The notes beneath the pieces were generated by a model that did not search any database, was not told where the DNA came from, and saw nothing but the letters and a program-made list of their open reading frames with translations. A stretch of DNA of 64,000 nucleotides from Oscillatoriales cyanobacterium (lineage in GTDB: Bacteria; Cyanobacteriota; Cyanobacteriia; Cyanobacteriales; Microcoleaceae). Positions 25,992-35,330 of this stretch are shown piece by piece. Location: contig REAP01000028.1 of assembly GCA_004294385.1 (NCBI GenBank), forward strand, positions 1 through 64,000. Reading direction: 5' to 3'. The translations under genes and the position numbers were made by a program. Every line of letters starts with the position of its first letter. Positions within the stretch are counted from its first letter, which is position 1.

Positions 25992-26867
25992 TCATACACT
26001 TATTGTTGTATCTGCATATTTCAATAACTTGATGTCGTTATAATGCTCTTCGATAAAAGCTTTAAGATTTTTTTTCTCTTGTTCAGTTAAACTATCACGC
26101 CAGCGATCACTACGTGATTTATCGATTTTCTGAGGTAATGAATGTACTACAGTGGGTAGTTTAATTGCTTGATACATTTCATTCAATACTGAATGAGGAT
26201 TCTTGATAAAATTTCTATACTGGAACGGAAAAATTAAAGGAAAATTATTAGCAGTTTCCTCAATGGTTTTATAGACTCGTAACCAGTATTCAGCTAATAC
26301 AGAAACATCGCCACCGGGAAAGGTTCGGGCTGGATCTTTTATAGGAGAAGATGTGGGAAAAATGCAACTCCAACACTGTTTAGGTTCTGGGGGAAGATAG
26401 TGTTTAATAGCAAAGGTTTTTTCTACATCAATAAAAAGACGCTTGGTACTCGCTACAGTATTCTGAATATCCCGGCTGGTAATAATAAGATTTGCATCGG
26501 GAAAAATTTTTTGTACAAAAGGTAGTTTATTCCAAAGATGGGGAGACTTATTTAAAAATCGACTGTCTTTATTTCCTCCTTCTTCTAAGAAAATTTTAGT
26601 AAATCCTTGGTGAACTTTTTGGCAAATATTATCGGTGGCATCATCAGCATTAAGAGGGGAACAATTAGACTTTTGGGTTATGGGAACAGATATATCAATT
26701 TCAGCTAATTCACACCACTCAGGTGAAAGTTCAAAATGAGCCAGACGAGGATAAACTACATTAGGATGTTCTCCTAAGCATTTAGATGTGATGGTAGTTG
26801 CACTCTTAACAGTACCTACTAGAAAAATTGGAGAGGTCAAAGATGTTATTTTTTGTTGGGAGTTCAT
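25992..26867 (-). CDS. Sulfotransferase family protein
   Basis: 291 residues. The PAPS 5'-phosphosulfate loop is PIFLVGTVKSATTITSKCL at ~13-31; the usual Arg-Ser-Gly-Thr-Thr is here Lys-Ser-Ala-Thr-Thr. The 3'-phosphate motif is ANLIITSRDIQNTVAS. These mark the P-loop-like sulfotransferase fold, which transfers sulfate from PAPS to an alcohol or amine on a small molecule or glycan. The substrate is unknown. It is one of two sulfotransferases in the island and points to a sulfated product. Confidence 0.75.
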   Translation of the reverse strand: MNSQQKITSLTSPIFLVGTVKSATTITSKCLGEHPNVVYPRLAHFELSPEWCELAEIDISVPITQKSNCSPLNADDATDNICQKVHQGFTKIFLEEGGNKDSRFLNKSPHLWNKLPFVQKIFPDANLIITSRDIQNTVASTKRLFIDVEKTFAIKHYLPPEPKQCWSCIFPTSSPIKDPARTFPGGDVSVLAEYWLRVYKTIEETANNFPLIFPFQYRNFIKNPHSVLNEMYQAIKLPTVVHSLPQKIDKSRSDRWRDSLTEQEKKNLKAFIEEHYNDIKLLKYADTTISV

Positions 26868-26958
26868 TGATTTTTTGGGAAAAATTTTAACTATTTTGCT
26901 GACAGTTTTTTAGTATACTACCTGATAGATCAAAAAATTACCATAAAATTTCATAATT

Positions 26959-27372
26959 ATGAATAGGCGAAAGCTTTTAAAGCTCGGTTTCTTTACTACT
27001 GTCTCTTGGTTCTTTTTGGAGTTATCTGCAAAAGCTTGTACCAGTAATAGGGTTTTTAGTCAATTATATCAAAAACTCCTGAATTTGCAAGAGGTAAAAA
27101 ACTTTCAAGTCATTGGAGAACGTTATATCGAGTTGTATCCAGAGGAGAGTCAACTGAAGTACCTGGTTGCTAGGTTAAACGATCTAATGGTCATCGCGGA
27201 AGATGAACAGCGAGGAATTGAATGGGAGCAGTGGTTACAAGCAAAAATTAAAGAAGACTTCCAACTAGGGCAAACGGTTCAAATTGATGGCTGGATTTTT
27301 GCCAAAACTGAAGCTCAGTTATGCGCTTTAGCTACACATTTAAGCGGAAGTTACCCCCGTAGGGGGTGGTAA
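26959..27372 (+). CDS. Small exported protein, probable partner of the GMC oxidoreductase; C-terminus altered by MITE
   Basis: 137 residues with an N-terminal export signal (MNRRKLLKLGFFTTVSWFFL, Arg-Arg followed by a hydrophobic stretch; a Tat signal is possible). The rest is helical (SQLYQKLLNLQEVKNFQVIG; GQTVQIDGWIFAKTEAQLCA). Small Tat proteins of this kind accompany GMC-type dehydrogenases, and the next gene is one. The last residues (GSYPRRGW) come from a 106-bp repeat inserted at 27345. Without it the frame reads ATHLSTSTEFIFR and stops. Confidence 0.55.
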   Translation: MNRRKLLKLGFFTTVSWFFLELSAKACTSNRVFSQLYQKLLNLQEVKNFQVIGERYIELYPEESQLKYLVARLNDLMVIAEDEQRGIEWEQWLQAKIKEDFQLGQTVQIDGWIFAKTEAQLCALATHLSGSYPRRGW

Positions 27373-27456
27373 GCTGAGGGAGCCTAAGCTGGATTGCCCG
27401 ACCGATCAGGGGTTGGGATGGAAGTACCCCGTGCAGCGGGGTAACTTCCGTTTAAG
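27339..27456. mobile_element. 106-bp MITE with 6-bp target duplication
   Basis: The element is 27345-27450, ends CGGAAGTTACCCC and GGGGTAACTTCCG. TTTAAG stands on both sides (27339-27344, 27451-27456). It carries the hairpin TACCCCGTGCAGCGGGGTA. It interrupts the C-terminal codons of the small exported protein gene. Confidence 0.85.
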
Positions 27457-27518
27457 CACCTCTACAGAATTTATTTTCCGCTAAATCTAACTCTATCTTG
27501 AGAAACCTCATAATTTTT

Positions 27519-29087
27519 ATGAACCCTATTGACGCAAGAACATTAGACAATAACACTCTGATACAAGGCGATTTATGTATCATCGGTGCTGGTGCGGCAG
27601 GAATCAGTATTGCCTGTGAGTTATTGGGGACTCCTTACAAAGTCATTCTTTTAGAGAGTGGTGGGTTTGAATACGATGACGAAACCCAATCTCTTTATGA
27701 AGGTAAAAACATTGGTTTGCCCTATTTTGCCTTAAATCAATCCCGGTTACGTTTTTTTGGGGGGACAACAAATCACTGGACTGGGATGTGTGCCCCCCTT
27801 GACCCGATTGACTTTGAGAAACGTGGTTGGATACCTTATAGTGGTTGGCCGATCAGTTGGTCAGATTTAGAACCTTACTACCCTCGCGCCCAGAAGGTGT
27901 GTCAATTAGGGCCTTATCGGTATGATATGGAATTCTGGGAACAGCAAGAGCCAGATTTAAAGAAGCTTCCCTTAGATAGCTCAAAAATGGCTTACAAAAT
28001 TTTTCAATACAGTCCGCCAACGCGCTTTGGTCAAGTGTATCGAGAGTCTTTGCTCAAAGCAAATAATATAGTGCTGTGGACTTATGCTAATGTAACAGCC
28101 ATTGAGACAACTGTTGATGCAGCAAGGGTGAAGGGATTAAGGATCAAGTGTCTCACCGGCAAAGAACATCAAGTTCAGGCGCGATATTACGTGCTTGCTT
28201 GTGGGGCGCTCGAGAATGCGCGGTTATTGTTGGTTTCAAATGAGATTGAAGGCGATGGATTAGGAAATCGTCACGATCTAGTGGGGCGTTTTTTTATGGA
28301 ACACATTCATATAGGTTCTGCTCGTTTGCTGGTATCAACCTCTCTTCCTTTACAATATGTGGCTGAGAGAGGAAAACAAGAAAAGGTGCATTTAACTATC
28401 AGCGAGGAGTGGCAACGGAAACATAAATTGTTGAATTGCGCTTTTGATTTGTACCCTGTTGATCTTTTCTCCTCTGCCGACTTCGACTATTTACAACATC
28501 AGGTATCAGCAGAAGATATAAAACTTTATTTGGCAGCATTACAAAATCTCAAGCAGAGTTTTGCAGTAGATAAGCGCGATCCCTTGCCGTTTCTAGAAAC
28601 TTCGCCCACAGAAAACAAGAGGGAACTGATGGTTTTTTCTGCACTAGAGCAGATTCCTAATCCGGCTTCACGAGTTACTTTAGAGCGAGACAAAGATAGA
28701 CTCGGTATGCCAAAGCTCCAGTTAGATTGGCGTTTGACAGACCTAGAACGACAGACTATTGAGCAAGCTACTCAGATTATGGGTTATGAAATGGGGCGAA
28801 CAGGGTTAGGGCGGTTGCAAATTTTGGACTGGTTAACTGAAAAAACTGATTTTTGGCCTCAATTTCCTCAAGTTTTGAGAGGAGGTTATCATCAGATGGG
28901 TACTACTCGCATGAGCGATAATCCAAAGACTGGCGTTGTTGACTCTAACTGTCAGGTTTTTGGAGTTAGCAACTTGTATATTGCTGGTTCATCTGTCTAT
29001 CCCACTGCTGGTACAGCCAACCCTACCCTAACCCTAGTCGCTCTGGCCATACGACTTGCAGATCATTTAAAGAGGTTGCTCTCATAG
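27519..29087 (+). CDS. GMC-family FAD-dependent oxidoreductase
   Basis: 522 residues from ATG 27519; a TTG at 27498 is an alternative. The FAD-binding motif is CIIGAGAAGISIACELL (~20-36), followed by GGTTNHWTG. The C-terminal signature is GGYHQMGTTRM (catalytic His) and the closing FAD-binding block is NLYIAGSSVYPTAGTANPTL. Family members oxidise alcohols or sugars, often with the product passed to the membrane chain. It likely works with the small exported protein encoded just upstream. Substrate unknown. Confidence 0.85.
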   Translation: MNPIDARTLDNNTLIQGDLCIIGAGAAGISIACELLGTPYKVILLESGGFEYDDETQSLYEGKNIGLPYFALNQSRLRFFGGTTNHWTGMCAPLDPIDFEKRGWIPYSGWPISWSDLEPYYPRAQKVCQLGPYRYDMEFWEQQEPDLKKLPLDSSKMAYKIFQYSPPTRFGQVYRESLLKANNIVLWTYANVTAIETTVDAARVKGLRIKCLTGKEHQVQARYYVLACGALENARLLLVSNEIEGDGLGNRHDLVGRFFMEHIHIGSARLLVSTSLPLQYVAERGKQEKVHLTISEEWQRKHKLLNCAFDLYPVDLFSSADFDYLQHQVSAEDIKLYLAALQNLKQSFAVDKRDPLPFLETSPTENKRELMVFSALEQIPNPASRVTLERDKDRLGMPKLQLDWRLTDLERQTIEQATQIMGYEMGRTGLGRLQILDWLTEKTDFWPQFPQVLRGGYHQMGTTRMSDNPKTGVVDSNCQVFGVSNLYIAGSSVYPTAGTANPTLTLVALAIRLADHLKRLLS

Positions 29088-29102
29088 TTAAGTAGTCGGA
29101 CA

Positions 29103-29229
29103 TAAGTAGGTAAGCATAATTAAATGATTGGTGGGCAGTGCAAAAAAAAAGTAAACGCCTTATCTATAGATATCTGTGGACACTGCCCACCCTACAAAAA
29201 TTAAACAATTAATTTTGCTTACCCACTTA
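29103..29229. mobile_element. 127-bp MITE-like repeat, copy B
   Basis: Ends TAAGTAGGTAAGCATAATTAA-like and the inverse at 29209-29229. An inner inverted pair GGGCAGTG/CACTGCCC is present. It follows the GMC gene directly and separates it from the convergent sulfotransferase gene. Confidence 0.6.
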
Positions 29230-29247
29230 AATAACCTTGTTGTCACG

Positions 29248-30384
29248 TCAACTTGTCAACTCAATGGGGATATCATATTGCCATTTGTCAAATGCAAATC
29301 CCCATTCCTCAGTAATTTTTTTGATAGTTTTTTCATCTAAAATATACTTGTTTTTTTGATAATTAATCTGAGACTTAATATGTTTATTAAATTCAGATTC
29401 AGCTTGTTCAAAGCCAGAAAGATTGAATTGAGTATATACTCGCTTAAGGTATTCTATTTCGTTGCCAATGAAATTTTCATATTTAATCTCTATCAAATTT
29501 TCTGGGGGAATAAAATCTTTATCTAATAAATATTTTTGCATCATTTTTTTATAAATAAAAATTATATTTTCCTCAAGTTCCGCTTCATTTATATTTTGCA
29601 GTCCAAACAGTTGCACCATTTTTTTGTACAATTGGCTTGTAGAAGCATAAATATTGTAAGGATTACGATAAATATAAATAAATTTTGCATCGGGAAATAT
29701 TTCTAATAAAATATTTACTCTAGCCGTATTAATAGGATTTTTAAGAATAATTATTTTGCCATTTTTACTCAAAATAATTTTTTTAATTAATTTTATATAA
29801 GCTTTTTGCCATTCTTTTTTTATCTGTTTATTAGAATTTTCAAATAATACAAATTCTTGAAAATTTTTTTTCATATTTTTTGGGAAATAAAACCAGGTAT
29901 AAAACGAGTAAGGAGAAGAATTTGCCAAAGGAAATTCTTCCTCTGCGGGAGAACTAGCTAACATCATTACTCCATCGGATATTCTTTTTCTAGGATAGTT
30001 TGAGTCGGCCCAATGTTTAGCTAATTTTGGACTACCGAGAAAAATTTCAGATCCCCTCATAGCTTGCCAATTTTCTAAATATTCTAATTGGGAATCTCGA
30101 CTCATTAAATCGTGAAAATAAGTTGTCCCACTTCGGGGATGTCCAATAATAAATATAGGAGATATATCAAGCTCCAATTCAGTAATTTTCTTAGCAAATT
30201 TTACATTTTCAAAAATTCTAAAGGGAATCGTCGATAAACTTGCCATTGCTATCGATAAGGCTTTGAGAAGATATTCTTTGTCTATACCCCCATGCAAGAA
30301 AAATAATTTCATCAAGTTGATAAATGAACTACCGGCTAGGGGATGTTCTTCGGTATTTGACATTTGGTTAATTTCCTCACTCAT
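29248..30384 (-). CDS. Sulfotransferase family protein
   Basis: 378 residues. The PAPS-binding loop is canonical: [19 protein letters not shown] at ~75-93. The 3'-phosphate segment is [21 protein letters not shown]. Length and style resemble the Stf/Sulfotransfer_3 group, which includes enzymes acting on lipids and natural products. The start codon overlaps the stop of the CP43-MFS fusion gene by 8 bases (ATGAGTGA), which implies translational coupling. It is the last gene of the operon. Confidence 0.8.
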   Translation of the reverse strand: MSEEINQMSNTEEHPLAGSSFINLMKLFFLHGGIDKEYLLKALSIAMASLSTIPFRIFENVKFAKKITELELDISPIFIIGHPRSGTTYFHDLMSRDSQLEYLENWQAMRGSEIFLGSPKLAKHWADSNYPRKRISDGVMMLASSPAEEEFPLANSSPYSFYTWFYFPKNMKKNFQEFVLFENSNKQIKKEWQKAYIKLIKKIILSKNGKIIILKNPINTARVNILLEIFPDAKFIYIYRNPYNIYASTSQLYKKMVQLFGLQNINEAELEENIIFIYKKMMQKYLLDKDFIPPENLIEIKYENFIGNEIEYLKRVYTQFNLSGFEQAESEFNKHIKSQINYQKNKYILDEKTIKKITEEWGFAFDKWQYDIPIELTS

Positions 30385-32623
30385 TATTTTTTTTTGCTTT
30401 CTCTAACGCATAAAAATCAGGTGCGCGACCTATGGCAAATTTGAGAGAGCTAGATAAGTCTTTGTTAATCAACGTGATAAAAAGTATAACAGCTAAAAGG
30501 GCTATTCCTGCACACAGGGAGTAAACACCTCGGTAATCTAGAATCTGGGCAACAGAACCCATAGTGTATCCAGCTAGAGCAACTCCTAAGTCTAGACCAC
30601 TAAGAGCGGCTGAGTAAGCTCTACCACGTTCTTCGGATGAACAGCGATCGGCAACTAAAGTATTTAGCATTGGCGCCCAAGTTGCTGCGGCCGCTCCTTC
30701 AAGGAGAGCTGCGAATAAAAAAGCTAGTGTACTTTGAGCATAAGCTAAGGTTACCAGAGACAGTGCAGACAACAAAAGACCTAAAGTAATAAATATTCCT
30801 CGCCCATAGAGATCGTAAGCTCGACCTACAATGAAGCGTAGAGCAAGATTGGCGATCGCCGCTGTCGCAAAAAACCAGCCTACATCAAGGTTGACTCCAG
30901 TTTCTCTGATAAACAACCCCACAAAGATATTTAACGAATTAAAAACTAAACTACTCAATAGGAAAATTAGAAAAGGAACCCGGAAGCGAGGGCTGATTAA
31001 TAGCTGCCAATAGTCACGGAAGACAGATGCAGAAGTTTGGGGTTGAGCAACCTTCTGAGGTTCGCGAATTTGGCTAACACATAATATAGCCAGCAAACCC
31101 AAAGAAGCAGCACCAAGAAACAAACTTGTGTAGCCAAACTGACTCATCAGCAAGCCACCTATAGCTGGACCAATAAACAGCGCCAGCGGTCTTGCCATAC
31201 TAATAGAGCTAATTAACTGACCCCGGTTTTCTACTGGCGACAAATCGGCAACCAGAGCAGCGCAACTTGTACCGAAGCCAGCAATTGCTATCCCGTGGAA
31301 AGCTCGGATGACCATCAGCAGTGCAATTGAATCGACAAAGCTATAGGCTAAAGGTGCGATCGCCATTACACCGGTAGCGATACCCAATACCAGCTTGCGA
31401 CTTCGGCGGTCAGAGAGAGAGCCCATTGAAGGTTTAAACAACAACAGACCAAAGGTCAAGCTCCCCATCACCAACCCAACTTGCTGGTCGCTACCTCCGA
31501 CATCTGCAATATATTGAGGCAACGTAGGTAGGAGAGTATCGAAACTTGTCCAAAACAGCAGGGAGGTGGCACCTGTAAACAGCAGCGAACGATAGGTATG
31601 GTCGAGGTTCTCTAGAGGGGAGAAAACTAGCTGGACTAGCGGTGGGCGCTCGTCTACAGCACGTAGCGCATGGAATAGGTGTCCTCCCAGGAAGACAAAG
31701 CCTAACCACAAATGCGCATTTGCTAACCAGATGCGAGAGGTGAGAATTGTTCCATCCCCACTGTATAAAGCAGGAAAAGGGTGAAAGCCAAAACTCAGCG
31801 TTGGTCCGAAGAACTCCACAGGAAAAACTACTGTGTTGACGGAAACAAACAGAGTAGCAATCAAAGCCATTAGGCTTAATGCACCGATACTGTAAGACAG
31901 GTAGGCTTCTCCTGACCAAACAAACAAATGTTTAATCCAGCCAAAAGGTTGGGTGAGTATATGCCAAATTCCACCCCCAACGCAGATGGTGCCAACATAA
32001 ATATGACCCCCAATTACGTCTTCCAAATTATCAACACTAGCCAACCAAAATTTCCCCTTCAATCCGACTAGATATCCGAAAATTTCTGCTGGGTTCAATG
32101 TGGGGTGAGTGACTAAACGCACTTGGCTAATTGTTGGGTCATAAATGCCACCAAAAAACATAGCTTTAGTTACCAACAACCATGCTCCTACACCCAAAAA
32201 AATCAGGTGAATGCCCAGAATCGTAGTCATTTTGTTAGCATCATCCCAGCGATAGCCATAGAATTTATCCTCTATGACATCTGGACTTTTAAGAGCATGA
32301 AACAAACCCCCCACACCAAGAAAAGCTGAACTAATCAGGTGTAAAACTCCTATAACGAAGTATGGGTAAGTATCAATAACCTGACCACCTTCACTAACAC
32401 CAAAGCCCAGTCGCGCTAAGTTAGGCAATACAATTAAACCCTGCTTGTACATCGGCTGCGTTGGGTCAAAAATATGCAATTCAAATAAGGCGATCGCACC
32501 TGCCCAAAACACCATTAAACCAGCATGAGCAACATGAGCCCCCAACAGCTTTCCTGATAGGTTGAGCAAACGAGCATTACCCGACCACCAGGGAATCTCC
32601 TGAGAATTATTAGGAAAATTCAT
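30377..32623 (-). CDS. CP43/IsiA-type chlorophyll-binding domain fused to an MFS transporter
   Basis: Numbering is from the GTG at 32647 (756 residues); the ATG at 32623 gives 748. Residues ~20-333 are a complete CP43/IsiA-type antenna: [62 protein letters not shown]...GGIWHI. His38, 41, 103, 117, 147, 215, 229, 312, 323 and 326 match the ten chlorophyll-ligand positions of CP43. The large lumenal loop of CP43 is short, as in IsiA/Pcb. After a linker, residues ~353-745 are a twelve-helix MFS transporter with motif [14 protein letters not shown] (409-422). There is no stop at the junction. I know of Pcb-PsaL fusions but not of this one. Light-linked transport is only a hypothesis. Confidence 0.88.
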   Translation of the reverse strand: MNFPNNSQEIPWWSGNARLLNLSGKLLGAHVAHAGLMVFWAGAIALFELHIFDPTQPMYKQGLIVLPNLARLGFGVSEGGQVIDTYPYFVIGVLHLISSAFLGVGGLFHALKSPDVIEDKFYGYRWDDANKMTTILGIHLIFLGVGAWLLVTKAMFFGGIYDPTISQVRLVTHPTLNPAEIFGYLVGLKGKFWLASVDNLEDVIGGHIYVGTICVGGGIWHILTQPFGWIKHLFVWSGEAYLSYSIGALSLMALIATLFVSVNTVVFPVEFFGPTLSFGFHPFPALYSGDGTILTSRIWLANAHLWLGFVFLGGHLFHALRAVDERPPLVQLVFSPLENLDHTYRSLLFTGATSLLFWTSFDTLLPTLPQYIADVGGSDQQVGLVMGSLTFGLLLFKPSMGSLSDRRSRKLVLGIATGVMAIAPLAYSFVDSIALLMVIRAFHGIAIAGFGTSCAALVADLSPVENRGQLISSISMARPLALFIGPAIGGLLMSQFGYTSLFLGAASLGLLAILCVSQIREPQKVAQPQTSASVFRDYWQLLISPRFRVPFLIFLLSSLVFNSLNIFVGLFIRETGVNLDVGWFFATAAIANLALRFIVGRAYDLYGRGIFITLGLLLSALSLVTLAYAQSTLAFLFAALLEGAAAATWAPMLNTLVADRCSSEERGRAYSAALSGLDLGVALAGYTMGSVAQILDYRGVYSLCAGIALLAVILFITLINKDLSSSLKFAIGRAPDFYALEKAKKNNE

Positions 32624-33275
32624 ACACTTCGTTGCTGAAAGATTCACCCTGTTCCATCAATTTAACCTTCACCTGATAGCCCAGTAACTCTGCGGTTCCC
32701 TTGGGGTTATTAATCTCATCCCCTAGATCGGAATAATTCATCAGAATTTTGCCATCTGACTTGAGGTAATTTCTAGCTTCTTTCAGAAATCTTTCGTTGA
32801 GTGGACGACCTTCATCTGGACTGACATTAAAAGGTCCATTTCCATAGTAGAAGGGTTGATTAAATACGATTAAATCAAACTTAATTTCGGGAGAAATTTG
32901 GGAAAATAAATTGCTATGAACTACCTCAATCGGAGCTAAATCTGGATTATTCTTGATGTTTTCTTTTGTACACTCAACTGCTGCTTGATTTAGGTCGGCT
33001 GCCCAAACATTCGGTACTCCGTTTTTGCGAAGAGTTAACGCCAGATAACCACTACCGCAGCCCATATCCAAAACTGTATTGACCGAGTAAGTTTTTATAA
33101 CTTTTGCCATTAGTTTTGTTGTGTATCCCTGCTCTGGTGGGAAAACACCTCGTGCCACGTTAAGTTTGATTCCATCTAATTCAATCAAGTACGGTTGACG
33201 CTGATAAACTTCATACATCCTAGCCGTTCTTTCTTTTTGAACTGGCGAGATTTCAGGTTGTTTTTCGCTATTCAT
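32610..33275 (-). CDS. Class I SAM-dependent methyltransferase
   Basis: 221 residues from ATG 33275; the frame is open to 33356, which would overlap the preceding gene. The SAM site is [16 protein letters not shown] and the acidic end of strand 2 is [17 protein letters not shown] resembles the (N/D)PP(Y/F) motif of HemK/RsmC-type enzymes that methylate planar nitrogen; here Q replaces the first Pro. The target may be a small molecule of the pathway. Its last codons overlap the start of the CP43-MFS gene, so the two are coupled. Confidence 0.75.
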   Translation of the reverse strand: MNSEKQPEISPVQKERTARMYEVYQRQPYLIELDGIKLNVARGVFPPEQGYTTKLMAKVIKTYSVNTVLDMGCGSGYLALTLRKNGVPNVWAADLNQAAVECTKENIKNNPDLAPIEVVHSNLFSQISPEIKFDLIVFNQPFYYGNGPFNVSPDEGRPLNERFLKEARNYLKSDGKILMNYSDLGDEINNPKGTAELLGYQVKVKLMEQGESFSNEVYEFS

Positions 33276-33331
33276 ATTGTGATATCTTTGACTTAATTTA
33301 ACTTCGTCTCTATTAACAACTGACAAAAAAG

Positions 33332-33868
33332 TTATGCCAAACGCAGTCGAGGACAATTTTCTAGAAACGAAGTCGCCTTATTGTTAGCTTTAGGGTTATC
33401 AATATGCGCCGGAGTGGGTCGGATAATACCATCGAATAGGTCATCTAAACCATAGGGAGTAAAGAATTGCCATTCTCCAGCAGCATTTAGCCTCACACCT
33501 ACAGCCGTCGCGGTATGCAGCCAGTCTGCAACGCCTTCCTCAGTGCTACTATAACGGGTAAGACCAGAACGCCAAATAGCAAAACTAGCTTGATTTTTAA
33601 CATCAAACTCGTAGTCTGGAAATTGAGCCGTGAGAGTCTCCTTTGCTGCTAGTTCCTGGGAGCGATCGCCTTCTGCATCAAAGAAAGCAATATCAAAATC
33701 TTTGATGAATAATTGACAATTATCCCCAAATAGCGATCGCCAAACAGTATTGCGTAAAGCACCTCCTGCCAACCACCAACAAGGTAAATTCAATTGAGCT
33801 ATAGCGGGGAAAACAGTGCCAATGGGAGAGTTAATCAGAATCTTTTGAAGCCGAACTGTACTATCCAT
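33332..33868 (-). CDS. NTP_transf_6-type nucleotidyltransferase-like protein
   Basis: 178 residues from ATG 33868, 22 bp after the radical SAM gene. Motifs of the family are CWWLAGGALRNTVWRSLFG, KDFDIAFFD (the acidic pair of the nucleotidyltransferase fold) and GVADWLHTATAVGVRL, ending DLFDGIIRPTPAHIDNP. Members are widespread; their substrates are not established. Its place in an operon with a radical SAM protein is unusual and may reflect transfer of a nucleotide to a pathway intermediate. Confidence 0.75.
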   Translation of the reverse strand: MDSTVRLQKILINSPIGTVFPAIAQLNLPCWWLAGGALRNTVWRSLFGDNCQLFIKDFDIAFFDAEGDRSQELAAKETLTAQFPDYEFDVKNQASFAIWRSGLTRYSSTEEGVADWLHTATAVGVRLNAAGEWQFFTPYGLDDLFDGIIRPTPAHIDNPKANNKATSFLENCPRLRLA

Positions 33869-33890
33869 TTCCAGAGTTACCAAATCATAA

Positions 33891-34826
33891 TTAATGACGA
33901 ATTGCTTCTTCTTGAATGGCCAATTTCTTATTTTTGTTGATGATATCTTTACACGGCCCAATCCCAAAACGATGGTCGAACTCTTCAAACCTTTTCTGAA
34001 GAGTTTTCAAGTCTCCATTCATCACAGCATCATAGATGGGAATAGAGAATTCGTCATAAACACAGGGCTTAATTCCTCCCTCTGGAGTTACATATAAACT
34101 TCCTTGGTCTCGACATAACTCTTTGGCATCATCAACATCTCCAGTCATAACTGCTGCTCTACAAAGACATTGCATTGTAGTAATGTTGTTATTAGCCTTT
34201 TTCCAGGTTTTTTTCATACCTCCTTTTTCTAAAGAGTAACCTAATTCTTGTAAAATACTTTCCAGCTTAGTTATCTCTAAAGATGGATCGGAAAATCCTT
34301 CAAACTCCAACACTTCAATAAACTTAATCTCTACCCCTGTTGACTCGGAAAAATTAATTAGTCCGAGAGCATTCTCTACGCTAACAAATGGAGTATTCAA
34401 TTTCGTATATATCCCCGCTTCGTAAGCTGCCATAACATTCTTGATAGTAGCTTCAAAGGGTAATTGCTTAATAGCTTCGTAGGCTTCTTTGTTTAAAGAA
34501 TCTACATTAAATTTAATCTCATCTAAATAAGGAAATAGCTTATATAAACGGTCAGTGAGGGTACCATTCGTGGTAATAGATAAGTATATGCCTCTCTCTT
34601 TAACCGCCTTAGCCATTTCGACAACGTGAGGATTGAGTGTAGGTTCTCCACCACTTAGAATTACTTCCTCTGTCGGTATTAGATCGAGTAGCTTTCCTAC
34701 AAACTCCTCATTCATTGTGCTATTAACTGGTACTGCCTGACCTTCGTTGTGGCAGTAAGGGCATTTTGCATTGCAGTAAAAGGTAGTTAAAAGTCTGATT
34801 CGTTGGGGTTTTATCGGTAATTTCAT
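33891..34826 (-). CDS. Radical SAM protein (MoaA-like)
   Basis: 311 residues. The [4Fe-4S] cluster motif CNAKCPYC (residues 18-25) binds S-adenosylmethionine; GGEP appears at SGGEPTLNP. The C-terminal part holds more cysteines (CLCRAAV, AKELCRDQG, KPCVYDE, GPCK), suggesting a second, auxiliary cluster as in MoaA and SPASM/twitch enzymes. It is the first gene of a five-gene minus-strand operon and probably carries out the key radical step. No precursor peptide gene is evident nearby, so a RiPP role is not favoured. Not MoaA itself: no molybdopterin genes surround it. Confidence 0.8.
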   Translation of the reverse strand: MKLPIKPQRIRLLTTFYCNAKCPYCHNEGQAVPVNSTMNEEFVGKLLDLIPTEEVILSGGEPTLNPHVVEMAKAVKERGIYLSITTNGTLTDRLYKLFPYLDEIKFNVDSLNKEAYEAIKQLPFEATIKNVMAAYEAGIYTKLNTPFVSVENALGLINFSESTGVEIKFIEVLEFEGFSDPSLEITKLESILQELGYSLEKGGMKKTWKKANNNITTMQCLCRAAVMTGDVDDAKELCRDQGSLYVTPEGGIKPCVYDEFSIPIYDAVMNGDLKTLQKRFEEFDHRFGIGPCKDIINKNKKLAIQEEAIRH

Positions 34827-35330
34827 TGAATTTGTTCCTGATTTCGCTAAAAATATTATTTTTCTGCGTAAGCTTGAAGGTTAATATAGCATAGTCAAAC
34901 TCTTAATGCAAGCACGCCGCTACATCCTTAGCCCAATTTTTAGGGAACAACGCGAAAAGCAAAAAAGGAAAAATAGATATTGATTCCATTGGTAACAAGT
35001 TAGAAGGGAGTAGATTTTGTCAATACTTCTTGGGATAGAAATATTATCAAATGATAATGATAATCAAATAGGGGAAGAGTGAGAGAGTCTGCCGCAGGCA
35101 GACTCTCTCACCCGATCACGATTATCATTATTAATAAGTTGTGTGTTCGATTGGCGTTGCATCGCGATCGATAATAATGGTGGGATCGATAATAATGGTG
35201 GGCGATCGATAATAGTGACGGGCGATCGAATTCTGTGGCGGGCGATAATAGTCGCAGGCGATCGACAACAGTTGCACATCCCCAGCACGGCAACGTCGGG
35301 CAGGGTAAGCTCATCTAATTTGGTATAATA
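34827..35330. repeat. Gap with a 15-bp hairpin and a CGATCG-rich tandem repeat
   Basis: No gene. 35079-35111 is a perfect hairpin (GTGAGAGAGTCTGCC and its inverse, loop GCA), flanked by AATGATAATGATAATC-like arms. 35160-35275 is a degenerate ~20-bp tandem repeat with GGGCGATCGATAATA-type units. The promoter of the radical SAM operon should lie between 34827 and 35050. Confidence 0.7.

Noticed and set aside
33891..34826. Molybdenum cofactor enzyme MoaA or a RiPP maturase
   Set aside because: No other molybdopterin genes and no precursor peptide or leader-binding domain are nearby; called only as a radical SAM protein.
35108..35314. Short frames in the CGATCG repeat region
   Set aside because: They are translations of a tandem repeat (RPSLLSIAHHYYRSHHYYRS type) without coding character.
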